From Enterobacteriaceae bacterium LSJC7 (GTDB lineage Bacteria; Pseudomonadota; Gammaproteobacteria; Enterobacterales; Enterobacteriaceae): a DNA stretch of 64,000 nucleotides. The position numbers and the translations under genes are program-made. Under the pieces are notes generated by a model. The model made no database searches and was not told the DNA's origin. It was given only the letters and a program-made list of their open reading frames with translations. The stretch's first letter is position 1, and every line of letters starts with the position of its first letter. Positions 8,863 to 18,449 of this stretch are shown here, piece after piece. The DNA lies in NCBI GenBank assembly GCA_000302695.1, contig AMFN01000021.1, positions 124,001-188,000 of the forward strand. Direction: 5' to 3'.

Positions 8863-9795
8863 TTATGCGTCTCGGTTAAGCCATGCCATGTATTCCGTCA
8901 CACCTTCGGCAACGGTTTTGAACGGTTTGTCGTAGCCCGCCGCGCGCAGCTTGGTTAAATCTGCCTGAGTAAAGGCCTGATAGCGTCCTTTGAGCTTATC
9001 CGGGAAGGGAATGTATTCGAGGCTGCCTTTTTTGTGGTAAGCCAGCGCAGCATCGGCCACGGCCTGGAAGGATTCAGCGCGGCCGGTGCCGCAGTTAAAG
9101 ATGCCAGAGACGCCGTTTTGCCAGAACCACAGATTGACGGCCGCAACGTCACCTACGTAGATAAAATCACGTTTAAAACCGTCACTGCCTTCAAACAGTT
9201 TCGGGCTTTCGCCGTTGTTAAGCTGTGTGTTCAGGTGGAAAGCAACGCTTGCCATGCTGCCTTTGTGGCCTTCACGCGGTCCGTAGACGTTGAAATAGCG
9301 AAAGCCGACAACCTGGGAGTCGGCTTCAGGCAGGATCTCGCGCACGTACTGGTCGAAAAGAAACTTGGAGTAACCGTACACGTTGAGCGGCTGCTCGTAT
9401 TCGCGTGACTCGATAAAATCGCTGGAGCGTCCGCCGTAGGTGGCGGCTGATGAGGCATACAGGAACGGAATTTCGCGCTCAAGGCAGAAATGCAGTAGTT
9501 CTTTGGAGTACTGATAGTTGTTGTCCATCATGTACTTGCCGTCCCACTCGGTCGTGGACGAGCAGGCACCTTCATGGAACACCGCCTCAATGTCGCCGAA
9601 GTCGTCACCCGCCATTACCTGCATGATAAAGTCTTCTTTATCCATGTAGTCGGCAATGTCGAGGTCGACCAGATTAACGAATTTGGTGCCATCCTTGAGA
9701 TTGTCGACAACCAGAATGTCTTTGCGGCCGAGTTCATTCAGCGCCTTCACAATGTTGCTACCGATAAAGCCGGCGCCGCCGGTGACGATGATCAT
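8863..9795 (-). CDS. hldD: ADP-L-glycero-D-manno-heptose 6-epimerase
   Basis: Last step of ADP-heptose synthesis: epimerises ADP-D,D-heptose to the L,D form used by WaaC and WaaF (also called rfaD/gmhD). The 310-residue protein is an extended short-chain dehydrogenase with the NADP-binding GGAGFIGSN at residues 6-14 and the catalytic Tyr140-x3-Lys144 (VYGYSKF). I chose ATG 9795, which gives exactly the E. coli length and follows AAGG; a start 21 bases upstream is possible in frame but is not conserved. It is the first gene of the minus-strand core operon and is divergent from kbl. The E. coli gene has a heat-shock promoter, but I could not identify one here with confidence. Confidence 0.97.
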   Translation of the reverse strand: MIIVTGGAGFIGSNIVKALNELGRKDILVVDNLKDGTKFVNLVDLDIADYMDKEDFIMQVMAGDDFGDIEAVFHEGACSSTTEWDGKYMMDNNYQYSKELLHFCLEREIPFLYASSAATYGGRSSDFIESREYEQPLNVYGYSKFLFDQYVREILPEADSQVVGFRYFNVYGPREGHKGSMASVAFHLNTQLNNGESPKLFEGSDGFKRDFIYVGDVAAVNLWFWQNGVSGIFNCGTGRAESFQAVADAALAYHKKGSLEYIPFPDKLKGRYQAFTQADLTKLRAAGYDKPFKTVAEGVTEYMAWLNRDA

Positions 9796-9819
9796 AAGCG
9801 TTAACCTTGTAAACATGGG

Positions 9820-9839
9820 GCCCGGAGGGTTTTCCGGGC
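9820..9839 (-). repeat. GC-rich hairpin in the hldD 5' leader
   Basis: A perfect 7-bp stem (GCCCGGA/TCCGGGC) with a 6-base loop lies about 25 bases upstream of the hldD start codon. It sits in the likely 5' leader and does not cover the AAGG ribosome site. No T-run follows on either strand, so it does not look like a terminator. Its function is unknown. Confidence 0.5.
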
Positions 9840-10024
9840 ACTAATGACTAATATCATACCATCACATCACCGTTACCGGCATCCGCCTGCCGACGTAATG
9901 ACGCTAGCTTTGTCTGAATGTTCGTGATTTGTGCTGCAAAAAATAAATTCCCTGAAGCGTCATCTCGTTAGTGAATTTACCTTTAGGTAAAGTATCTGAA
10001 ATTTGCTATGCCTGGAGGCATGAA

Positions 10025-11221
10025 ATGCGGGACGATTTTTATCAGCAGTTAACAGCCAGTCTGGATACGGCGCGGGCAGAGGGGCTGTTTAAGGAAGAAC
10101 GCATCATCACCTCTGCGCAGCAGGCAGATATCACGGTCGCTGACGGCAGCCACGTGATTAACTTTTGTGCTAATAACTATCTCGGTCTGGCAAACCATCC
10201 GGCACTGATTGAGGCCGCGAAGCAGGGCATGGACAGCCACGGTTTTGGGATGGCATCCGTGCGTTTTATTTGCGGCACTCAGGACAGCCATAAAGCGCTG
10301 GAGCAACAGCTGGCGGCATTTCTCGGGATGGAAGATGCCATTTTGTACTCCTCCTGCTTTGACGCCAACGGCGGCCTGTTTGAGACACTGCTGGGCGCTG
10401 AGGATGCCATCATCTCTGATGCGCTCAACCATGCCTCGATTATCGACGGTGTGCGCCTTTGCAAGGCAAAACGTTATCGCTACGCCAATAACGACATGAA
10501 TGAGCTGGAGGCCTGCCTGAAAGCGGCGCGTGCAGCAGACGCGCGTCATGTCATGATTGCCACCGACGGCGTGTTTTCGATGGATGGCGTTATCGCCAAT
10601 CTGCAAGGCGTGTGTGACCTTGCAGATAAGTACAATGCGCTGGTGATGGTCGATGACTCCCACGCGGTGGGATTTGTTGGCGCTAACGGGCGTGGGACGC
10701 ACGAATACTGCAATGTCATGGGACACGTGGATATCATTACCGGCACGCTGGGTAAGGCGCTGGGCGGGGCATCCGGTGGTTATACGGCGGCGCGTAAAGA
10801 GGTGGTGGAATGGCTGCGTCAGCGCTCGCGCCCGTATCTGTTCTCCAACTCGCTGGCCCCGGCGATTGTGTCAGCCTCCATCAAGGTGCTGGATATGCTG
10901 GCGTCTGGCGATGAACTGCGCGACAACCTGTGGCGCAACGCGCGGTTGTTTCGCGAGAAAATGACCGCCGCAGGCTTTACGCTCGCAGGTGCCGATCACG
11001 CCATTATTCCGGTGATGCTGGGTGACGCTGTTGTGGCGCAATCCTTCGCACGCGAGCTGCAAAAAGAGGGGATCTACGTCACCGGATTCTTCTATCCGGT
11101 AGTGCCTAAGGGCCAGGCGCGTATTCGCACACAAATGTCAGCAGCCCATACGCCAGAGCAGATTGAACGCGCGGTCGCGGCCTTTATTCGTATTGGTAAG
11201 CAGTCAGGCGTGATTTCCTGA
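10025..11221 (+). CDS. kbl: 2-amino-3-ketobutyrate CoA ligase (glycine C-acetyltransferase)
   Basis: PLP enzyme that cleaves 2-amino-3-ketobutyrate with CoA to glycine and acetyl-CoA, the second step of threonine degradation. The 398-residue length equals E. coli Kbl. Landmarks are [14 protein letters not shown], the [16 protein letters not shown] substrate/PLP aspartate region and the Schiff-base lysine in [13 protein letters not shown] (near residue 244). ATG 10025 is preceded by GGAGG and aligns with the known N-terminus MR-FYQQL. Frames extending further upstream are not supported. It sits 9 bases before tdh, its pathway partner. Confidence 0.97.
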   Translation: MRDDFYQQLTASLDTARAEGLFKEERIITSAQQADITVADGSHVINFCANNYLGLANHPALIEAAKQGMDSHGFGMASVRFICGTQDSHKALEQQLAAFLGMEDAILYSSCFDANGGLFETLLGAEDAIISDALNHASIIDGVRLCKAKRYRYANNDMNELEACLKAARAADARHVMIATDGVFSMDGVIANLQGVCDLADKYNALVMVDDSHAVGFVGANGRGTHEYCNVMGHVDIITGTLGKALGGASGGYTAARKEVVEWLRQRSRPYLFSNSLAPAIVSASIKVLDMLASGDELRDNLWRNARLFREKMTAAGFTLAGADHAIIPVMLGDAVVAQSFARELQKEGIYVTGFFYPVVPKGQARIRTQMSAAHTPEQIERAVAAFIRIGKQSGVIS

Positions 11222-11230
11222 GGATAAGCG

Positions 11231-12256
11231 ATGAAAGCATTAGCAAAACTGAAAGCGGAAGAAGGCATCTGGATGACCGATGTTCCGGTGCCGGAAGTGG
11301 GCCACAATGATTTGCTGATTAAGATTCGTAAAACGGCTATCTGCGGCACCGATGTGCATATCTACAACTGGGACGACTGGTCGCAGAAGACCATTCCAGT
11401 GCCGATGGTGGTTGGTCATGAATACGTCGGTGAAGTGGTGGGCATTGGCCAGGAAGTGCGCGGCTTTAACATTGGCGACAGGGTTTCTGGCGAAGGTCAC
11501 ATTACCTGCGGGCACTGTCGCAACTGCCGCGCCGGACGTACGCACTTGTGTCGCAACACCGTGGGGGTGGGCGTTAACCGTCCGGGCTGCTTCGCCGAGT
11601 ACCTGGTATTGCCTGCATTCAACGCGTTTAAAATCCCGGACAATATTTCAGACGATCTGGCCGCTATTTTCGATCCCTTTGGTAATGCGGTACACACTGC
11701 GCTGTCGTTCTCTCTCGTGGGTGAGGATGTGCTGGTGTCCGGTGCCGGGCCGATTGGTATTATGGCTGCGGCGGTGGCAAAACACGTGGGCGCACGTCAT
11801 GTGGTGATTACCGACATGAACGAACACCGTCTGGCGCTGGCGCGTGACATGGGCGTAACGCGGGCGGTCAACGTTAGCCAGCAGAGCTTAACCGACGTGA
11901 TGGCCGAATTAGGGATGACCGAAGGCTTTGATGTTGGCCTGGAGATGTCCGGTGCGCCTGCGGCGTTTCGCACCATGCTGGCTACGATGAATCACGGTGG
12001 CCGTATTGCGATGCTTGGGATCCCGCCAGGTGAGATGGCTATCGACTGGAATAACGTTATCTTTAAAGGATTATTCATTAAGGGAATTTATGGCCGGGAG
12101 ATGTTTGAAACCTGGTATAAAATGGCGGCATTGATTCAGTCCGGTCTCGATCTTTCGCCAATTATTACCCACCGTTTCTCTGTCGATGAATTCCAGAAAG
12201 GCTTTGACGCGATGCGTTCAGGGCAATCAGGGAAAGTGATTCTTTCCTGGGATTAA
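11231..12256 (+). CDS. tdh: L-threonine 3-dehydrogenase
   Basis: Zinc- and NAD-dependent medium-chain dehydrogenase that oxidises threonine to 2-amino-3-ketobutyrate, the substrate of Kbl. The 341 residues match the family. The catalytic zinc cysteine is in [11 protein letters not shown], with [12 protein letters not shown] following. The structural zinc site [15 protein letters not shown] is complete, and the Rossmann motif is [20 protein letters not shown]. It forms the kbl-tdh operon. Confidence 0.98.
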   Translation: MKALAKLKAEEGIWMTDVPVPEVGHNDLLIKIRKTAICGTDVHIYNWDDWSQKTIPVPMVVGHEYVGEVVGIGQEVRGFNIGDRVSGEGHITCGHCRNCRAGRTHLCRNTVGVGVNRPGCFAEYLVLPAFNAFKIPDNISDDLAAIFDPFGNAVHTALSFSLVGEDVLVSGAGPIGIMAAAVAKHVGARHVVITDMNEHRLALARDMGVTRAVNVSQQSLTDVMAELGMTEGFDVGLEMSGAPAAFRTMLATMNHGGRIAMLGIPPGEMAIDWNNVIFKGLFIKGIYGREMFETWYKMAALIQSGLDLSPIITHRFSVDEFQKGFDAMRSGQSGKVILSWD

Positions 12257-12444
12257 TGTATTGGCAGGTCGCTGAGTCGGCCTGCTTATTTTTCTGTTGT
12301 TATTGCCTTATTATTAATTTGTAAAATATATCGTTGTATAAATAAGACAAATTACCCGTTGCTGTCCGCGCTTTTTATCGGTTAGGTTATCTCGCTTATT
12401 ATGAACGTTAATTGATGCGTTAAATAAGATCTGCTTATCAATTT

Positions 12445-12483
12445 ATTAAGCGTATTTTAATTTTTCCTTAATACTCATTTAAG
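12445..12483 (+). promoter_or_regulatory. Four phased PmrA-like half-sites upstream of waaH
   Basis: The AT-rich 279-base gap between tdh and waaH holds four hexamers starting at 12445, 12456, 12467 and 12478, exactly 11 bases apart: ATTAAG, TTTAAT, CTTAAT and TTTAAG. The last two with their 5-base spacer fit the PmrA (BasR) box YTTAAK-N5-YTTAAK perfectly; the first pair has one mismatch. The array ends 52 bases before the waaH start codon. In Salmonella yibD is a known PmrAB target. Binding here is inferred, not shown. Confidence 0.6.
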
Positions 12484-12535
12484 AAAACATGTTTATAACG
12501 ATAATAATAAACATGGATGGCCGGAAATAAAAAGA

Positions 12536-13573
12536 ATGACGGATAGCGTAAAGCTGAGTGTTATTGTTCCGCTTTATAATGCGGGCGATGCATTTACTGC
12601 CTGTATGGATTCTCTGATTGCACAAACCTGTTCTAATCTGGAAATTATCATTATTAATGATGGCTCTTCGGATAATTCACCTGATATAGCCCGCTATTAC
12701 GCCAATAATTACCCGCATATCACGCTGATTCACCAGCCAAACCAGGGCTGCTCTGCGGCGCGCAATCGTGCACTGAGAATTGCTCGTGGTGAATACGTTG
12801 CGTTTGTTGATGCTGACGATATCGTTTATCCCGAGATGTATGATGTGCTGATTAAAATGGCCACCGACGATAATCTCGATGTGGCACAGTGCAACGCCGA
12901 CTGGTTTAATGTGCGCACCGGCAGTTGCAGCTGTGGCATTCCTGCCGGGCGTCTGGCATCCACGGAGGTATTAAGTGGCCCGCAATGGCTGCGTAAAGGT
13001 CTGGCCTCATATCGCTGGACTCACGTGGTGTGGATGGGTATCTATCGGCGTGCGTTGCTTGAAAGCCTGAATCTGCAATTTATTCCCGGCCTGTATCATG
13101 AAGATATTCCATGGACCACGGAAGTGCTGTTTAACGCGCGTCGCGTGCGCTACACCCAACGGTCGCTTTATCGCTATTCCATTCATGACCAGTCCATCAG
13201 TCACACGCCTCGCAGCGGAGAGAAACATCTTATCTACCAGCGCCATTACATCCGTATTACCCGGCTACTGGAAAAACTCAATCAGGACTACGCACACAAA
13301 ATAACCATTTACCCGGAATTTCGCAGTCAGATTACCCGTGAGGCGCTGCGCGTTTGTCGTTCGGTGCGTAAGGAACCCTGTGAGCAAACAAAGCAGCAGA
13401 TTATTTCAGAAATTATTGCCAGTGGCACCCATACGCGAATGCTGTGTAATGCGCGCAGTGTGAAGCTCTGGTATCAGGCGCTGCTGTGGGTTGTGCGCCT
13501 GTATGCCTGGCGTGCCAGAAAAGCACACGAGCGCGGAGTGGCCCGCGCCCGTAGATTGCTGTCTTTTAAATAA
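12536..13573 (+). CDS. waaH: Family-2 glycosyltransferase WaaH (YibD), LPS core glucuronyltransferase
   Basis: Predicted GT2 enzyme; in E. coli WaaH/YibD adds glucuronic acid to heptose III of the LPS core under inducing conditions. The 345-residue protein has VKLSVIVPLYNAGDAFTACM, IIIINDGSSDNSPDIA, the metal-site region AFVDADDIVYPEMYD and GLYHEDIPWTTEVLF, and its length matches the family. The basic C-terminus (KAHERGVARARR) probably binds the membrane surface. It is a single gene, convergent with yibQ with 7 bases between the stops. Because WaaH is expected to act on heptose III, its presence fits with waaQ in the same window. The upstream PmrA-like array suggests induction by PmrAB signals such as Fe(III) or low Mg2+; I saw no clear PhoB box. 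Confidence 0.9.
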   Translation: MTDSVKLSVIVPLYNAGDAFTACMDSLIAQTCSNLEIIIINDGSSDNSPDIARYYANNYPHITLIHQPNQGCSAARNRALRIARGEYVAFVDADDIVYPEMYDVLIKMATDDNLDVAQCNADWFNVRTGSCSCGIPAGRLASTEVLSGPQWLRKGLASYRWTHVVWMGIYRRALLESLNLQFIPGLYHEDIPWTTEVLFNARRVRYTQRSLYRYSIHDQSISHTPRSGEKHLIYQRHYIRITRLLEKLNQDYAHKITIYPEFRSQITREALRVCRSVRKEPCEQTKQQIISEIIASGTHTRMLCNARSVKLWYQALLWVVRLYAWRARKAHERGVARARRLLSFK

Positions 13574-13580
13574 CGGGTTT

Positions 13581-14534
13581 TTACCTGCGTGGGTTGTCCC
13601 ATCCCTGCCATTGCAGCTGGTAGTATTTCACCAGCGTACTTTCGTTGATGCTGTCACGCAAAACGGTGAAGAAACGGGTTACGTTAACCGGTTGCGGCGG
13701 GTGTTTGGCCCGGCACTCCTTCACGCCACGAAATGGGTTATGCGGGGCCGATGGCTCCTGAGGGCGCGGCGAAACCGGACGCGTGTCTGGCGTGGAGTTG
13801 TCTACCTGCGGTTCGTTTAGCAGCGAACCCGGGCGTACCAGAGTGATATCGGCTGGGAGTGTTGGGATCATCTGTTGCAGCACGCGCACGGTGGAAGGAT
13901 GTGGGTGCCCAATGGCAATGGCAGAGCCATGACGGCGCGCCAGCTCTACTGCGCGGGTAAACTGCTGGCGAATGGCGGCCTCGTTCTGGTTGTCGTCAAG
14001 AAAGACCTTACGCTTTATCACCTTCACGCCAGTGCCAGAGGCTGCGCGCATGGCCTGGCTGTTGCCAATCGTCATGCTATCGAGAAAATAAAGGTTATAA
14101 CTTTCCAGTGCCTGCATCACTTTTTGCATCCCGAACAGGCTGGAGGTCATCGCACTGCCCATATGGTTATTCAGACCCACCGCATACGGCACTTTATTGA
14201 CGGCATCGCGGATGATGCGCTCAATTTCGGCGCTGCTCATGTCCGGGCGCAACGTGTCTTTCTCAAGCGGTTGTTTACTTAGTGGTGCCATGGGTAAGTG
14301 GATAAGGACTTCATGACCGGCATTGTGGGCCTTTGTTGCCATCTCTTTGGCATGAGGTGCATTAGGCAGAACGGCAACGGATACCGGCGCAGGAAGAGCA
14401 ATGACCTGGTTTTCCTGCTGCGGACGGTAGCCAAAATCATCAATCACCAGTGCCAGTTTACCAGCATGAGCGGGGGCAACCGCCAGCCCCAGCGCGGCGG
14501 CCAGAGCAACAAAAACGCGTTGAAATTGCAACAA
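13581..14534 (-). CDS. yibQ: Divergent polysaccharide deacetylase family periplasmic protein YibQ
   Basis: Exported protein of unknown exact function in the divergent polysaccharide deacetylase family (DUF610). The 317 residues start with a signal peptide (hydrophobic to about residue 21, cleavage after APAHA). The mature part begins KLALVIDDFGYR, where the deacetylase-like Asp pair sits. Other family landmarks are HEVLIHLPMAP, NNHMGS and AIGHPHPSTV. The Pro-rich C-terminal stretch (about residues 245-275) is low complexity. Translation appears to start at a TTG at 14534, 3 bases past the envC stop, with AGGA upstream. It ends the gpmI-envC-yibQ unit, so a role in cell-wall turnover is plausible but not demonstrated by the sequence. 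Confidence 0.9.
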   Translation of the reverse strand: MLQFQRVFVALAAALGLAVAPAHAGKLALVIDDFGYRPQQENQVIALPAPVSVAVLPNAPHAKEMATKAHNAGHEVLIHLPMAPLSKQPLEKDTLRPDMSSAEIERIIRDAVNKVPYAVGLNNHMGSAMTSSLFGMQKVMQALESYNLYFLDSMTIGNSQAMRAASGTGVKVIKRKVFLDDNQNEAAIRQQFTRAVELARRHGSAIAIGHPHPSTVRVLQQMIPTLPADITLVRPGSLLNEPQVDNSTPDTRPVSPRPQEPSAPHNPFRGVKECRAKHPPQPVNVTRFFTVLRDSINESTLVKYYQLQWQGWDNPRR

Positions 14535-14537
14535 AAC

Positions 14538-15806
14538 TCATCTTCCTAACCACGGCAGTGGATTTACAGCCTGACCCTGGCGTCGGATTTCAAAATAAAG
14601 TGACGGTCTGCCCTGACCGCCACTGCTGCCCACCAGTGCGATGGGCTGACCTGCGCGTACCTGCGCGCCTACGTTAACCAGCGCGCTCTGATTATAGCCG
14701 TACAGGCTCATATCGCCTTTACCGTGCTCCACCACCACCACCAGGCCATAGCCCTGTAGCCAGTCGGCAAGGATCACGCGCCCATCAGCAATCGCCCGCA
14801 CTTCAGTGCCTTCAGACGCACCGATAACGATGCCCTTCCAGCGTAGCTCACCTTGCAGCTGTTCGCCGTAGCGGTGCAGCAGTGAACCCCTGACCGGCCA
14901 CCGGGCCTGACCGCGTGGTGCGCCGAGGCCGCCGGTACGCGCTATCAGTGATTGCTCGCTTTGCGTTGGTTTATAGGTGGTTCCTTTACGGGTCGCTTCC
15001 TGCTGGCGGTCGCGCACCTGCTGCGCTTCTTTTGCCTCGCGCTCGGCACGCGCTTTGGCTGCGGCTTCGGCACGGGAGATGCTGTCGCGCAGGCGGGATT
15101 CGTTACGGCGCAACTCGCTGAGCTGTTGCTGGCCTTTCTGGATGGAGGACTCAAGGCTGCTCAGGGTTTTTTTACGCTCGTTGCGGGCTTCTTCAAGTTT
15201 TGCCTGCTGGGCGCGCTGGCTGTAGAGCAGCGTTTGCTGCTGTGATTGTTTTTCTTCCAGCGCGGCGCGTTGTTCGGTGACTTCTGCGCGCGTTTGCTGT
15301 AGCTGAGCAATGGTTTCCTGGCGTGCCTGGTTCAGGTAGCCGAAATAGGCCTGTAATCGCTGGCCGCGCTGGCTCTGCTCATTACTAAGCAGTAGCTCAA
15401 TGCCTGAATGCGGTCCCTGGCGAAACGCGGCATCAAGCTGGGCTGCCAGGTTACGCTCCTGCGCTGCGCGCTGTTTTTCAAGGCGAGCAACGGAGGCGTT
15501 CATTTCGCTAATCTGGCGATTAAGCTGTTCCAGTGTGTTTTGTGTTTCCCGCAGCTTACGCGCGGCAGTGGCAATGGCTTTTTCCTGGGCTTGTAGCTGC
15601 TCAAGAAGTGAAGCGCGCTGCTGCTGCTGCTGGCGCACGGCGCGTTCTTTAGCGGCAATGTCCTGCTGGAGGTTTTTAAGCTGAGTGCGGTCATCCGCGT
15701 GGGTAACTGACGGGCATAGCAAAACGCCAGCGCTGAGTGCGCTGGCGTAGATCATGGGTCGGAGAGTTCTTTCCCATGTTAATAAAGCGATCGCCTTTCC
15801 CCTCAT
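14538..15806 (-). CDS. envC: Murein hydrolase activator EnvC
   Basis: Periplasmic septal factor recruited by FtsEX that activates the amidases AmiA and AmiB to split peptidoglycan during division. The 422 residues contain a signal peptide (cleavage near THA-DD), a long coiled coil (about residues 40-270, rich in Gln, Arg and Glu) and a C-terminal LytM/M23 domain from about residue 300. That domain (GIVIGASEGTEVRAIADG, VEHGKGDMSLYGYN, YFEIRRQGQAVNP) lacks the full set of zinc ligands, as in known EnvC proteins, so it acts as an activator rather than a hydrolase. It lies 9 bases after gpmI and 3 before yibQ. Confidence 0.96.
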   Translation of the reverse strand: MRGKAIALLTWERTLRPMIYASALSAGVLLCPSVTHADDRTQLKNLQQDIAAKERAVRQQQQQRASLLEQLQAQEKAIATAARKLRETQNTLEQLNRQISEMNASVARLEKQRAAQERNLAAQLDAAFRQGPHSGIELLLSNEQSQRGQRLQAYFGYLNQARQETIAQLQQTRAEVTEQRAALEEKQSQQQTLLYSQRAQQAKLEEARNERKKTLSSLESSIQKGQQQLSELRRNESRLRDSISRAEAAAKARAEREAKEAQQVRDRQQEATRKGTTYKPTQSEQSLIARTGGLGAPRGQARWPVRGSLLHRYGEQLQGELRWKGIVIGASEGTEVRAIADGRVILADWLQGYGLVVVVEHGKGDMSLYGYNQSALVNVGAQVRAGQPIALVGSSGGQGRPSLYFEIRRQGQAVNPLPWLGR

Positions 15807-15815
15807 GGGGAAGGA

Positions 15816-17363
15816 TTATTCCACGATGAACAGCGGCTTACCAGTCATCTCTTTCGGGATTTCCATGCCCATCAGGCTCAGCATCGTCGGCGCGATGTCC
15901 GACAGCTTGCCGCCGTCGACGGCTTTGACGGTTTTTTCGCCAACATAGATAAGCGGCACCGGCAGGTTGGTATGAGCCGTGTGCGCCTGGCCGGTTGAAG
16001 GGTCGCGCATCTGCTCGGCGTTACCGTGGTCGGCGGTGATAAGCAACTGGCCGCCAGCGGCTTCGACTGCGTGAGTAACCTGGTCAATGCAGCGGTCCAG
16101 CGCCTCAACGGCCTGCACGGCGGCGTCGAATACGCCGGTGTGACCGACCATGTCGCCATTCGGGTAGTTACAGATGATGGCGTCATAGTTGCCGCTACCA
16201 ATGGCTGCAACCAGTTTGCTGGTCAGCTCTTCTGAGCTCATTTCCGGCTGCAAGTCGTAGGTGGCTACCTGTGGCGACTGAATCAGAATGCGATCTTCGC
16301 CGGCAAACGGCTCTTCCACGCCACCGTTAAAGAAAAACGTAACGTGAGCGTATTTTTCGGTTTCAGAAATACGCAGCTGACTTTTACCCTGTTTTGCCAT
16401 CCACTCGCCAAAGGTGTTCAGTAGCGCGCTCGGCGGGTAAGCACAGGCGGTTTTGATATCCGCGGCATATTCGGTCAGCATGACGAAATCGCAGAATTTC
16501 ACCACTTTTTTGCGGCTGAAGCCGTCAAAGTCGCTGTTGATAAACGCACGAGTGATCTGGCGGGCGCGGTCGGCACGGAAGTTCATGAAAATCAGCGCGT
16601 CGCCATCTTCCATTGCAGCACTTTCGTCACCTGCGCCACGAATCACGGTCGGTTTCACGAACTCGTCATTTTCATCGCGCGCATAGGCAGCCTGTAGGCC
16701 TGCAACGGCGCTGTCAGCCTGGAACTCGCCTGCGGCCTGCGTCATCAGGTCATAAGCCAGTTCTACGCGGTCCCAGCGGTTGTCGCGGTCCATCGCAAAA
16801 TAGCGGCCGATGATTGACGCGACACGGCCCTTGCCGAGGCTTGCGAATTTATCTTCAAAACGCTTGAGCGTGGCTTCGGCGCTACGTGGCGGCGTGTCAC
16901 GACCATCAAGGAACGCGTGCAGGTAGATTTTTTCTGCACCGCGTTTGGCGGCCATTTCGACCATGGCAAGGATATGATCTTCATGGCTGTGTACGCCACC
17001 TGGCGACATCAGACCCATAATGTGCACCGCTTTACCGGCGGCGGTGGCATGGTCTACGGCTGCGGTCAGGGCAGCATTCTCAAAGAAGGTGCCTTCTTTG
17101 ATTTCCACATCCAGGCGCGTCAGGTCCTGATAGACGATGCGTCCTGCGCCCAGGTTTACGTGACCAACTTCAGAGTTACCCATCTGGCGGTCCGGCAGAC
17201 CTACCTCCAGCCCGGAAGCGTCAACCAGCGTGTGTGGGCGTTTGCCCCACAGCGCGTCCATTACCGGGGTGCGTGCGCTGGAAATAGCGTTGTCCTGCTG
17301 GTCTTCGCGATAGCCGTAGCCATCCAGAATCACCAGTACCATGGGTTTTTTAGAAACCGACAT
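15816..17363 (-). CDS. gpmI: 2,3-bisphosphoglycerate-independent phosphoglycerate mutase
   Basis: Mn2+-dependent glycolytic mutase interconverting 3- and 2-phosphoglycerate (gpmM in E. coli). It has 515 residues against 514 in E. coli. The alkaline-phosphatase-type core is visible at both ends: [12 protein letters not shown] and the nucleophile serine in [15 protein letters not shown] near the N-terminus, and [13 protein letters not shown] with [11 protein letters not shown] for the second metal site near the C-terminus. I used ATG 17363 (preceded by GAGGTC); the frame stays open 41 codons further upstream without conservation. It probably shares a transcript with envC and yibQ, and is divergent from yibN. 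Confidence 0.97.
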   Translation of the reverse strand: MSVSKKPMVLVILDGYGYREDQQDNAISSARTPVMDALWGKRPHTLVDASGLEVGLPDRQMGNSEVGHVNLGAGRIVYQDLTRLDVEIKEGTFFENAALTAAVDHATAAGKAVHIMGLMSPGGVHSHEDHILAMVEMAAKRGAEKIYLHAFLDGRDTPPRSAEATLKRFEDKFASLGKGRVASIIGRYFAMDRDNRWDRVELAYDLMTQAAGEFQADSAVAGLQAAYARDENDEFVKPTVIRGAGDESAAMEDGDALIFMNFRADRARQITRAFINSDFDGFSRKKVVKFCDFVMLTEYAADIKTACAYPPSALLNTFGEWMAKQGKSQLRISETEKYAHVTFFFNGGVEEPFAGEDRILIQSPQVATYDLQPEMSSEELTSKLVAAIGSGNYDAIICNYPNGDMVGHTGVFDAAVQAVEALDRCIDQVTHAVEAAGGQLLITADHGNAEQMRDPSTGQAHTAHTNLPVPLIYVGEKTVKAVDGGKLSDIAPTMLSLMGMEIPKEMTGKPLFIVE

Positions 17364-17610
17364 TGCAAATGACCTCATGCATAAAAGATAAAAATTTTGC
17401 GTAATTTTACTACACTCAGTTTTGATGGATAGCCTCAGGAGATCAAAGAAGCACCTGGAATCCAGGGATTGCAGCCGTGATTTCAATATTTTTTCGTAAC
17501 AGTACGCAGAAAATGCATTCCCTGTTGTTCACTGGCTGTAATTGACACAGCGCGCAGGTATACTCTCCACTGGTTTTCATCTTTATATTTGTCGGGAGTT
17601 GTTACCCCCC

Positions 17611-18042
17611 ATGCAAGAGATTATGCAATTCGTTGGCCGCCATCCGATACTGAGTATCGCGTGGGCTGCACTTCTGGTGGCCGTTATCTACACCACGTTT
17701 AAAGGCATTGCCTCCAAAGTGAAGGTTATCAGCCGCGGTGAAGCCACGCGCCTTATCAATAAAGAAGACGCTATTGTGGTGGATTTGCGCCAGCGCGATG
17801 AGTTCCGTAAAGGACACATTTCGGGCGCACAGAACGTGCTGCCTGCTGATATCAAAAACAGCAATTTGGGGGAGTTGGAAAAGCACAAAAACAAACCCAT
17901 TATTGTGGTTGATGCAAATGGGATGTCGGCGCAGGAGTCGGGCAATCATCTGCATAAAGCCGGTTTTGAGCAGGTCTTCGTGATGAAAGAAGGCGTGGCT
18001 GGCTGGAGCGGCGAAAACCTGCCGCTGGTACGCGGAAAATAA
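17611..18042 (+). CDS. yibN: Membrane-anchored rhodanese-like protein YibN, cysteine-less
   Basis: A 143-residue protein with an N-terminal membrane anchor (about residues 12-30, [15 protein letters not shown]) and one rhodanese domain: [36 protein letters not shown] and [16 protein letters not shown]. The active-site loop reads [12 protein letters not shown] and has no cysteine; no cysteine occurs anywhere in the protein. Rhodaneses carry the sulfur on that Cys, so this copy cannot do persulfide chemistry and is probably a binding or scaffold domain. It heads the yibN-grxC-secB-gpsA-cysE run. The ATG follows GGGAG at a rather long spacing of about 12 bases. Confidence 0.92.
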   Translation: MQEIMQFVGRHPILSIAWAALLVAVIYTTFKGIASKVKVISRGEATRLINKEDAIVVDLRQRDEFRKGHISGAQNVLPADIKNSNLGELEKHKNKPIIVVDANGMSAQESGNHLHKAGFEQVFVMKEGVAGWSGENLPLVRGK

Positions 18043-18059
18043 ACGCAGTGGAGCGACCT

Positions 18060-18311
18060 ATGGCCAATATCGAAATTTATACCAAAGTCACTTGTCCTTA
18101 CTGCCACCGTGCAAAGGCGTTGCTTGAGAGCAAAGGCGTGACGTTTGAAGAACTGCCGATTGATGGCGATGCGTCAAAGCGCGAAGAGATGATAAAGCGC
18201 AGCGGTCGCACGACGGTGCCGCAGATTTTTATCGATGCACAGCATATTGGTGGCTGTGACGATTTATATGCACTGGATGCAAAGGGTGGGTTAGACCCCC
18301 TGCTGGCCTGA
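18060..18311 (+). CDS. grxC: Glutaredoxin 3
   Basis: Cytoplasmic glutathione-dependent disulfide reductase of 83 residues, the E. coli length. The dithiol active site is TCPYCHRA near the N-terminus, followed by the conserved TVPQIF cis-proline segment and GGCDDLYALD, which contacts glutathione. ATG 18060 gives the conserved MANIEIYTK N-terminus. It is 17 bases after yibN. A small hairpin (18319-18340) without a T-run follows before secB. Confidence 0.97.
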   Translation: MANIEIYTKVTCPYCHRAKALLESKGVTFEELPIDGDASKREEMIKRSGRTTVPQIFIDAQHIGGCDDLYALDAKGGLDPLLA

Positions 18312-18449
18312 TGCGAACTTGCCCGCTGTTTTGTGGGCAAACGCACGACAGAGGGCAGTCAATGAATAACCGGGAGTGCGGGGGCAGATAACACCGCCTG
18401 ACCCGTTGTTGAATGGAATGTAAAACATCATTTTTTGAGGGTTTCTTTA

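Noticed and set aside
12257-12535. PhoB box upstream of waaH, as reported for E. coli yibD
   Set aside because: I found no pair of CTGTCAT-like direct repeats in the gap; the only convincing pattern is the PmrA-like array.
18319-18340. Hairpin TTGCCCGC/GTGGGCAA after grxC as a terminator
   Set aside because: The stem is short and no T-run follows, and the downstream secB is normally co-transcribed, so I mention it only under grxC.
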